Shown here in pieces: positions 55,824 to 64,000 of a stretch of 64,000 bases of DNA; the stretch's first letter is position 1, and each line of letters opens with the position of its first letter. This DNA comes from Amborella trichopoda (taxonomy: Eukaryota > Streptophyta > Magnoliopsida > Amborellales > Amborellaceae), in the NCBI RefSeq assembly GCF_000471905.2, contig NW_006499973.1:4203118-4267117 (forward strand). The letters are read 5' to 3'. The notes beneath the pieces were generated by a model. It made no database searches and was not told the origin of the DNA. It saw only the letters and a list, made by a program, of their open reading frames with translations. The position numbers and the translations under genes were made by a program.

Positions 55824-57844
55824 GTGACTATCCCAGGGAAGCGAATTGCTCAAGCTTCCTTCCCTCCACTCCTTTTGAGTCAAGACTTACAGTCTAACTC
55901 CCAGGTTCTCTCCTGGATTGGTGCGAGAAGGGACTTAAAGGTCTCTGACTCCCTGCTTCCTCGTCCTGGTAGGCTCTCCACGAAGGCTCATTGCATTGGT
56001 AGCACAACTGCTGCCGCACACAACACGCACCCTGCTACTGGCAAGTCCCTTGCCAGTCATATTACTGAGGTACGCCGGAAGGTTGCCCTATTTATTTTCG
56101 TGAAAGGCAAGCAGATTGCCATCGCTTCTAAGGGTCGCCGTAAGGTAACCCCCGGTACTCCTTCACCACCCCGAACCTCTACACCTAGAGGCTCGGCACA
56201 CAGAGGCAGAGATCCTAGGGTCTCCACCCCTCACACACACTTAAAGGCTCGTGGTCCATCCACTTGAGCCCCACCTTGGGGTAACTTTCATGTTGCCTTG
56301 AGCTCGCACCCAAGTCTAGGCCTTCTCGAGCACGTGCCATGCACCTGCATCCCACAGCTCGAGGCAGCTCCAGTTCTGTGCCAGCTCGAGCACACGAGGA
56401 CCAATTGCTCTAGCTTGAGAGATAGGCTCCTGCTCGGGCTCTCACAGACTCGTGGGTCTCTCACAAGGCAGCCCAAGTTCCTACCCCCAGGAACTGAGAA
56501 CCTCTGGTGCTCTTATCACCTGATACGAGGTCACGACCTGAGTGAATGCACGGGCTTCCATGAGCTCTTAGCAAAGAAGATGTAGCAAGGCCAGGAAGTT
56601 CATGGTAACCCAGAAGGACACCTCCAAGTCCCTCTTCCACCAGTGTTAGAAGAACTCCCGACAAAAACCCAAGGAAGCGCTGAGCTAGATCCTATTCAAG
56701 TCCTCTTTGAGGCAATGCTCCAACAGGGTCTCGTCACTCCCAAGCCCGCTAGGAAGCCTACGCATCTTGCCCAGGGTACAAAAACCCTTTGGTGCCCAAA
56801 TCACCAAGTATGAGGCCACGAGCTGAAAGAATGCTCTAGGTTCGAAGCTATAGTCATGGAGAAAGTCTAGAAAGGCCACATTGTTTGTGCCTTCCTCCCA
56901 GAATGCTTCCAAGCCATCACCCCCGTTTATGAGAACGCCTCACTACGAGCCCCGTATGAGCATACACTGGACCCTTAAGAGCCCTCGGCTTCTCTGCCTT
57001 GGGAAGTCTACCATGGGCGAAGTAGGATCAAGTCTTGGAGGCGCGAGGCAGTCCACCAAGCTAGGACTACTCACCAGCCCGATAGGCACCTCCTCAAGGA
57101 TCCAGAAGGAGACGAGCACCCAGGCCAGCCTGCCGAAGGGATCGCATTCCTTAGCCACCAGTCGAGGAAGAATTTCTCAGGCCTCTTTCCCCACTGCCGA
57201 CCTTGTGAGACTTCATCTCAGGCGCAACTCACCTTATCCCATTGTCTGATCACGAGGACATTTCTGAGTCATCAACTACTCAGGACTCGTTCAATATGGG
57301 TGACGACGCTAAAAGCACCCTCCAATAGTTAGAGCCGAGGCAAGACCTAAAATACCCCTTGCACACGTCCATTTCTGGCGAAGACGTAAAAAGTTGCCAG
57401 AACATTCTAAATCTTCTGCTCCTCCCTCATTTTATATTTCTTTTACAGGTGCAGCTCAACAATGCCCAGACTTTGACACTCTAAACAGAGAGCTCGGAGG
57501 CACCAGCCTCAACAGGTCGCAGTGGGAGCGCCTATGAAAGATGCTGGCCCAGGTGACTGAATTCTTAACAGTCACCGATGCCCTGGTAGCTCAAGTCAGA
57601 ACCGAGCCATCTTTGAGCTCCTATTCCTAGGCCTGTCACATGATTCAAGTTCATGAAGCGTCACCTAGCTTTGGGCCAGTACCAAGTTACCCAAATCATG
57701 AGAACCATGGATTATGAGCCCTTGTCCAATCAAATGCTAAGAGGTGAGGAAGCAACTGCTCCCCCATTCGAGGTCATTGGAGCCATGGCAAGCTATCAGA
57801 AGACGAAGTTAGGAGTGAGCTATCCTTTTTCGTTTCAACAATAA
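55824..57844 (+). pseudogene. gag gene of element B, core and protease deleted
   Basis: It begins TIPGKRIAQASFPPLLLS; the first codon is GTG where A has ATG. The N-terminal basic part (55824-56267) matches A. The gag core of A (43700-44150 region) has no counterpart. Two zinc-knuckle-like motifs follow: LWCSYHLIRGHDLSEC (about 56493) and LWCPNHQV, a stop, GHELKEC (about 56793), both CX2HX4HX4C. CPDFDTLNRELGGTSL lies at about 57470. At about 57690 it jumps straight to QIMRTMDYEPLSNQ, the C-terminal tail of the A protease gene, skipping the protease. It stops at 57842-57844. Several stops make it inactive. Confidence 0.82.
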
Positions 57845-57976
57845 AGAAGAGGGAAAAATAAGGGTCAAGCATCACATGGAAAGAGAAAAGAACTATTTCA
57901 TTCATCAAGGATCATATTACAAGTGTATTTTCTTTAAAATAGAAGGAATAAAGAGGAAAATAGAAAGAAGGCACTA
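57845..57976. terminator. spacer between converging gene ends, element B
   Basis: About 132 bp between the gag stop and the conserved PMD C-terminal residues. A-rich on the plus strand with AATAAAGAGG and AAAATAGAAGG. It corresponds to 40069-40196 in element A, which suggests a shared 3'-end region for both transcripts. Confidence 0.4.
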
Positions 57977-60900
57977 AAATGATCAATGATCTCAATGAAC
58001 TTCCCCTTACACTCTTCGACGGAGGCCCTCACCCGCTTGATGTCTGCTCTCAATTCGGCCACCGGCTCCGCCTCATGCTCCATCAAGGTGGTCCGTTCTT
58101 CCAAGGAGTACTTGAGAGCCAAAATATTATCAACAAGCATCTTATCCTTTGATTCCCTAGCTGCAGTCTCCTTCTCTAACTTGTCAAGCTTTTGCATCAA
58201 CCATAATATCTTCACCTTCAGGGTCATCACCTCGTTATGGTGGGCAATGACCTCTTCAGCAAGTTTGGATCTCTAGGAGACTGCAGCATCCTTCTACTGA
58301 AATTAGGTTTCTACCAGTTCACAGTCGTACAAAAGTGAGGACTCCAAAGGGGGGTAACTGTGAGCTCTCCAGCTGCTGCACAATTGCTTCTTCACGTAAG
58401 GCCTTTGTTCTCCACCCTTCTAGCTCATTCATGATGCCATCAAAGTAAGGGACGATCTTTGGTACTCCCCCTGCAAGGGAGACCTGCCTCAACTGCTGGA
58501 TTGCACCATCAAGTTCAATAAGAGGCAGAACCTTTAGCCTCTGCATGCCCAAATGAAGCATGTCCATCATTATGCCGGACATCCCACTCAAGCTAAGCCT
58601 AGGCAATGCTGTTGGGGTTGCTGATATGGAAGGAGTACCAGTATCCGCGGTAGAACTCGAAGGGATGATAACCTTGTGAGTTGCTGGCTCTTCTTGAGGG
58701 ACTGTGAAGCCCAGGCTCTCATTAGTTGTAGGCTCGAAGGGGGCCGTAGTTTCAACATGCTTGGCCCTTGCAGCCTCTTCATCGGGCCTATCAGCCTCAC
58801 CATTAGCAAGCTCGATCCCTCCAAGGCCATCTTCTCGGTCCCTTCAAGGCCATCTTCTTCTCTTTGTCCCTCGTTTTCTGGAGCAATCACAATATGCTCC
58901 AAAGCAGCCTCAATCTCTTCAAGGCTAACTCTCTCTCCCTTCTCCCTCTGTTCTTGAGCCGCCATCTCCACCTCGGAGGGTTCGAGACCTTCTTCGCCCT
59001 TGTCTTCCATGACAGCATAGGCTCTCCCAAATGGCCCACCTCCTCCATAGTCAGGGGTGCCGCCTATGGGCAGTCAAAGTCTGATCCCTGAGGATATTCT
59101 GCCTCTCCATCCCCCACAACTACATCACCTGAGGCAACAACTTCCTGCTGCTCAAGTGGCCCTTCTTCAACCCCCGGAGCATCGGCATCCTCTATGACAT
59201 CTACTATCGGCCCTTCTCCCTGGACCGACCTCGGGGTTTCTCCTCCATGTTCGTGCCCTCTGCATCAGTAGGGGCAGCAACCTCCTGCGACTTAGGAGTC
59301 GTTGCTACCATAGTTTCTTAGGTGGCTGCCCCAAGGCTTCCATCGATAGCCCCATCGATTTCTATTGGGACTGGATCCTCTCTTTCGACCGCAGAAGATG
59401 CCTCCTGATTGGAAGCAATTTCAATTGGCGCGGCTAAATCCGGAGCACCAGCCTCAGCCTCAGAAGAACTTGAAGAGGGCCCAGGAGATGGAGTGGGCGA
59501 ATCTTTTAGGGTCGAGGGTGAGTCTGAAATGATCGAAGACATGTAACCCTTTAAAGAAGTAGAGGGTGCAGAACTGTCCTATGGCTCGAGGACCGCTGAG
59601 ATCTTACGCCCTTTGCATTTTGAAGCCTTGGTTGCCTTCTTAGCTGGAGCACGGGGAGCCACTGGGGTAGCCCGCTTTCACTTCTTTGCTTTCACCTGCT
59701 TGGGTGCAACAACCTTGAAGGTGCCTATTTTGGAGGAACTGGTGGCCAACTTGCTGTGCGGACCGTGACCTATGAGTTTGTTCAGGTCCTAGACTGGGCG
59801 TGTCTTGAACTCGGGAACCTTGTGACCTTCCTTCCACTGGAAGATCGTAGAGAGATTGTAAAAAATACTCTCTGTCCCATTCTCCATAATGAGAAATCTG
59901 AGGATGGACTTGTCTCCAGCAATCTGATGCCGCCACTCAACCTCGTGCCAGTCATAGGGGAAGCCTAGAGTGAATATATCGCCTAGGGGAGGAGTCCTCG
60001 CCATCTTTCGCTGCCTTGTATCTTGACTCCAGTGGCTACTCTCCCCCTTCCAAGGGTGGTCCACGTCTCAATACCCTTTATTGGTGATCCGCCACCAACG
60101 TGCATGGGCTTTTGTCTCCCACACTGTTTGGCCAAAATGGGGCAACACATACTTGTTGATCTTGGTGGCCTTCAAGCATGTGGCCCAAGCAGTGCGAATA
60201 TTCCTCGGGAGCCAAGACTCCCGATGGGTTCCCAACTGGTCCTTCTTCCAGTTAGCAGCCTTTCTATGCCGCTTCTCGAAGAACACTGAAAACAGGCATC
60301 CTTGATCTAGCCCATGATGCCGGGTGATTCGATGAGGGAAGTATCCCTCAAGCTTTGCACTATGGATGGTGCGGTACGCATGGACTCCGCCCCTTACGCT
60401 CTGCATAAACATAAACTCTTTTTGGCTGGTGAAATCACCGTCTAGGTGGTGGCTCAGCTCGTTAACAATGCATGCTTTGTGAGGCCTCCGATTAGGAATG
60501 CAACAAGGATCATGTGAAAATGGTAATTATAGAACAAGCTGCGCGCATGACCAGGTGTGTGGAAAATTGCCCTCTGCTCGACAATCTTCAAAAGGAATGG
60601 GCACATCGTGTTTTCCAACAACCTATTTTTGAGGTAGGTGTCGGGGAAGTAAGCTCCAAGCCAGCAATAAACATAATGGATTGGGAAAGGCGTTTTGAAA
60701 TCCCCCGGGAAGGCCTCCTACTTTACTATGTCGTTCCCTCCTTCTCCTTGATATAGTCTCCCCCTAAAAATGGCTCCCAGGCCATAATAGATGCTACACA
60801 GGACTGGTTGTGCAAGTGCATACTCTTTTCCTCCCACTATGTCACAGGACACATAGAACTTGCTTGGACGAATGATGTCTGCCCCTCTTGGCAGAGCAAA

Positions 60901-61801
60901 CTTGCATAAGAAAAGTACTAGGTTCGCTGTCAGGAAGATATGCCCATTCTCCTTCCGTAGCTTAAAGACTGGAGGGGCTTCCTTTTGGGGCGCCTTCTTC
61001 CTTGGTGTCGAATTAGCTTCATACAGTCGCAGTGGAAAAATGCTATCCATTTGAAGGAAGAGACCTGTCCACTTTTGGGCTCCTCATAGAGTTACTGGTA
61101 GATCTCAAACACTTCCTAAAGCCCACCGGGTAGGGCTTCTTTCCCTACTCATTCCCCTCTAAAGATGACTGAGTTCGAGGGTACAAACTCGTTATACATA
61201 GCATCGAGGAGCGGAAGTCCACCAACGAAGTGCAGGTCCATCAGTGTTATTCCTGCCTCCCCACGACCAAGCAGCCACGAATTACTGACATGAATCCAAG
61301 TTTCCAGCAATACTTTGACAGTGTTTGAGCAACGGTCATAATAGCCCACCGAGCATTGGATGACGGTCAGTAAGGAAGCCCGCCTCAAAATAGTTTTGAA
61401 ACGGCTCAGCACTCTCATGGTCCGTGATGAATAGCCCTTTAAATATTGGTGCTCCCCTTGCATTCGCAGGCCAGCAGAGGACCCTTTCATGCCTGGGGTT
61501 TTTACCATCCTCTTGCATAAAGTCAGTAAGTCCCTGCTCGAGGCTATAATTCGGTGTAGGCAATGCAGGAGGCCTACCCCTTTCTCTACCCTCACATTGC
61601 TGTCACTGTTTAACACACCCCAAACTGGACAGGGTCGCTCACAAAAGTGACACTCAAAGGCCATCAAGGTTCACATAAGCTTTCAGTGAGCCAAATTGGC
61701 TCGCCTCTCACCAAGCTTTTGCTGGTGAATTCATCGGTGCCAAGCTCCTTTGCTCGTGGGAGGTTCTTCACATCTGGGATGGCACCTGAAGGCTGGGCCA
61801 T
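57934..61801 (-). pseudogene. antisense PMD plus coiled-coil gene of element B, broken
   Basis: It starts MAQPSGAIPDVKNLP at 61801 and tracks the A gene: RGEPIWLTESLCEP, then SWLLGRGEAGITLMDLHFVG (about 61260), HIFLTANLVLFLCKFALPRG (about 60930), CDIVGGKEYALAQPVLCSIY, YFPHRITRHHGLDQ (about 60340), WWRITNKGY, RQRKMARTPPLGDIFTLGFP. Then come acidic/Ala-rich regions (59540-58590) and the coiled coil with KLDKLEKETAARESKD (58180), ending VEECKGKFIEIIDHF. A lost stop lets the frame run on to 57934. It has frameshifts and stops but no large insertion, so it gives the undisturbed layout: about 3.8 kb. It is oriented against gag. Confidence 0.85.
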
Positions 61802-61839
61802 GAAGTTAAGATAAAGGATTCACTTCCACGTACAAGGTA

Positions 61840-62960
61840 CTAAGGCCGGACTATCACTGTCTCACGGCCAAAGGCAGCACTGTCACTGTCTCATCGCCAA
61901 AGATGGGCTATCACCGTCTCATTGCCAAAGATAAGTTATCGCTATCTCACGACCAAGGGGCTATCGCCATCTACCGAAGTAAAGGAGAAATTCCTGAGCT
62001 CCAGCTGTTTACACATGTCACATGTGCGACACACCACATTGCCCAAAATCTGGGCATGCGTGGCCTGTCGCTGCGTGGCCTGTCACACTGCGTACGAAGG
62101 GTGATTGTTCGCCATCCCACGACCATTCACCTCCTCGACCGTTACGGCCTTGCAACGCCTCGGGTTCTGACCAGTGTTTCCCCTCTTCACCGGGAACTCC
62201 CTCCTACTCGTCGAGAGACCTTTTTAATGATGACCAAAGTTAGCAGAAAACTGTCCGAAGTTCCCCTGAAAGCTCCCCTTTGACCCTACGGGTTTCCCTT
62301 CTCCCTTCTTCGCACTTCTGCGGTTTGCCACAGCTCAACAGAATTTCATTGTTTTTCCGCAACTGCGGAACTACCGGACAAGCACCAAAACTTTGACAGA
62401 GCACCACTATGACTCTTATAGTTTCACCGGAAAAGTCTTGGCGAAACTCTGAGTAGCCCATGTTCCCTACTCAAAAAACCTTAGCACTCTTCGAAAGCAC
62501 TTGCAAGAATGTTACGAAGGCGCACGACCTGCTCAAGCTCGTCAAAAAATTCCTGAAGGCCTTTATGCTGCGAGTATTGGTCGGGAAACTCTTGTCGAAA
62601 GTCTCTTGATGGAAGCTCCTGCTCTCCCTCTCTAAGAAACTCTCTTTAACTATTTTACATTTTGGTAAACTAGTAAAATGGGGTTTTCCGCCTTTTATGC
62701 TTAGCAGTGCTACAAACTACCCCTTACAAATTCGAAATGACACTCCATTCATCATCTTCAGATGAAAATAAGACCAGGCCGAGGCAGGTTAGGCCCGAGA
62801 CCCGAAGGAGTTATCGTCGCATGCTTCACCAAGCGGGTATTGCAGCATGCTTCTCCAAGAGGATATCGTTGTGCGCCTCACCAAGAGGTTATCGTCTCAT
62901 GTGCCTCACCAAGAGACTATCACTGTGCACCTCACCAGAGACTAATGCCGTGCACATTAT
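61840..62960 (+). repeat. irregular repeats beside the antisense gene, element B
   Basis: CTATCACCGTCTCATTGCCA words at 61840-61980, and a 30-36-bp set at 62810-62960 with GCCTCACCAAGAGGTTATCG units. They correspond, inverted, to 32020-33250 in element A. Confidence 0.75.
62691..62700 (-). promoter_or_regulatory. TATA-like box of the antisense PMD gene, element B
   Basis: GCATAAAAGG on the minus strand, about 890 bp before the PMD start and followed by a purine-rich leader like that at 32310-32400 in A. Confidence 0.4.
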
Positions 62961-63119
62961 TCATGAGGGCCTAACGCCGCGTGCACCTTCCAACACCTAG
63001 TGTCATGCTCATGATATGGCACTTCTACTTGGATCATCGATCTGCATCCTCAAGAAGTCCATTCCCTACATCACAGTCTCACTCCTCAGGGAGTCGAGTC
63101 TCCAGTGACGGCTCTGTTC

Positions 63120-63760
63120 CCCATCGAGTCCCTAAAACTATATGATCCATGTTGCATGACCTTAAACTGTACAACCATGGTCGAGATTCATAACCCTAAA
63201 CTACATGGTCCAAACTATATGACCCTAAATTGTAGCCATGGTCCATGTTGCATGACCTTAAACTGCACAGCCATGGTCTAGATGCACGACCCTAAACTAC
63301 ATGGTCCAAACTATAGGACCCTAAACTGTAGCCATGGTCTGTGCTGCATGACCTTAACTACACAGCCATGGTCTAGATGCACGACTTTAAATTGTAGCCA
63401 TGGTCCGTGCTGCATGACCTTAAACTGCACAACCATGGTCTAGATGTACGACCCTAAACTACATGGTTCAAACTATATGACCTTAAACTGTTGCAAAGGT
63501 CTAGTTGCACGACCATAAACTGCATGGTCCTTGTTGCATGACTCTAAACTGCATAATCATGGTCCAGCTGCATGACCTCAAACCATAGCGCATATCTTGG
63601 CCGCATGACGTCAAATGGCTTAGCACCATGGTCCAAACTACATGACCTTAAACTGTAGCGAAGGTCTAGTTGCACGACCTTAAACTGGATGGTTCTAGCT
63701 GCATGACTCTAAAATGCATCGCCACGGTCCGAGCTACAAGACCTTAAAACTGTAATGCAC
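63120..63760 (+). repeat. CATGACCTTAAACTGCA array, element B
   Basis: Degenerate units of about 35-40 bp combining GCATGACCTTAAACTGCA with CATGGTCTAGATGCACGACC and CCATGGTCC. It is the same array as in A (30350-31785), on the opposite strand, more diverged. Confidence 0.9.
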
Positions 63761-64000
63761 GGCGTGACAAATAGTCCATATGCATGACTTAAGCTGTGAA
63801 ATGGACCACTTCTTCACCAGGTGTACTTCATCAACATCCCCTAGTGGAGATAGGTGTATCCAAAAGAAAAAGGGGGCATTTGCTTACCCCTTAAATCCCC
63901 AACGGGTCTATTTCACACCAACATCCTCAGTAAGAGTCACATCCTATTGCGACCCACTATCCCCAGGGAGTTAGGGTGGTCATCCTTATCCTTTCAACCC

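Larger units (their letters stand above)
52751..64000 (+). mobile_element. element B: second member of the A family, cut by the window end
   Basis: It has a 5' LTR homologous along its length to the A LTRs, a PBS, a gag gene with homologous start and end, an antisense PMD gene homologous from first to last residue, and the inverted 35-bp array. The 3' LTR lies beyond 64000, so the target duplication (ATCCT at 52746-52750 expected) cannot be tested. It lies head to head with element A, in opposite orientation. It lacks the gag core and protease present in A. Confidence 0.9.

Overview
The window looks like intergenic, transposon-filled DNA from a large plant nuclear genome. I see no convincing host gene. 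Nearly everything recognisable is a mobile element: LTR retrotransposons with plant primer-binding sites, an antisense plant mobile domain (PMD) gene carried inside a retroelement, a hAT relic, a PIF/Harbinger relic, L1-type LINE fragments and MULE-like inverted-repeat elements. Reading frames are almost all broken by stops and frameshifts. Some gene starts proposed here rest on homology between copies, because several long frames open at non-ATG codons.

Layout. 1-9.5 kb: a 20-N gap, a 5'-truncated LINE with target-site duplication (584-924), a decayed hAT element with BED finger and transposase (about 1184-4060) that itself took a second LINE (3028-3334), a Ty1/copia RT scrap (4120-4290), and a MULE-like element (7166-8273, 9-bp TSD) filled with short palindromes. 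10.3-14.0 kb: a 3.6-kb solo LTR with perfect 5-bp TSD. 14-22.3 kb: decayed LTR-like DNA, an inverted-repeat element, and the LTR plus 3' region of a Tat/Ogre-like element on the minus strand. 22.3-24.3 kb: a 2000-bp gag-only LTR retrotransposon with TSD, PBS and PPT. 24.3-26.2 kb: tandem repeats.

26,222-48,655 (element A): a complete 22.4-kb LTR retrotransposon on the minus strand, with 2.4/2.6-kb LTRs, perfect TSD TCCAA and an Arg-type PBS. Its sense strand has a gag-protease gene and no reverse transcriptase, RNase H or integrase that I can find. Its opposite strand has a roughly 1300-codon PMD plus coiled-coil gene with its own TATA-like box. The two genes converge and end 128 bp apart.

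48.7-52.75 kb: the far side of the older Tat/Ogre-like element that A split (PPT and LTR start at 49,391-49,405), then a three-exon PIF/Harbinger transposase relic. 52,751-64,000 (element B): a second member of the A family on the plus strand, running off the window. It has the same LTR, PBS, converging gag tail and antisense PMD gene, but lacks the gag core and the protease.

The most interesting content is this A/B family: giant elements that lack a polymerase, carry a large antisense PMD gene converging on gag-pro, and have tandem repeat arrays near the 3' end. They would need replication functions from another element. The extra antisense ORF fits known practice in the Ty3/Gypsy Tat lineage, but the full architecture, repeated in two independent insertions, deserves follow-up.
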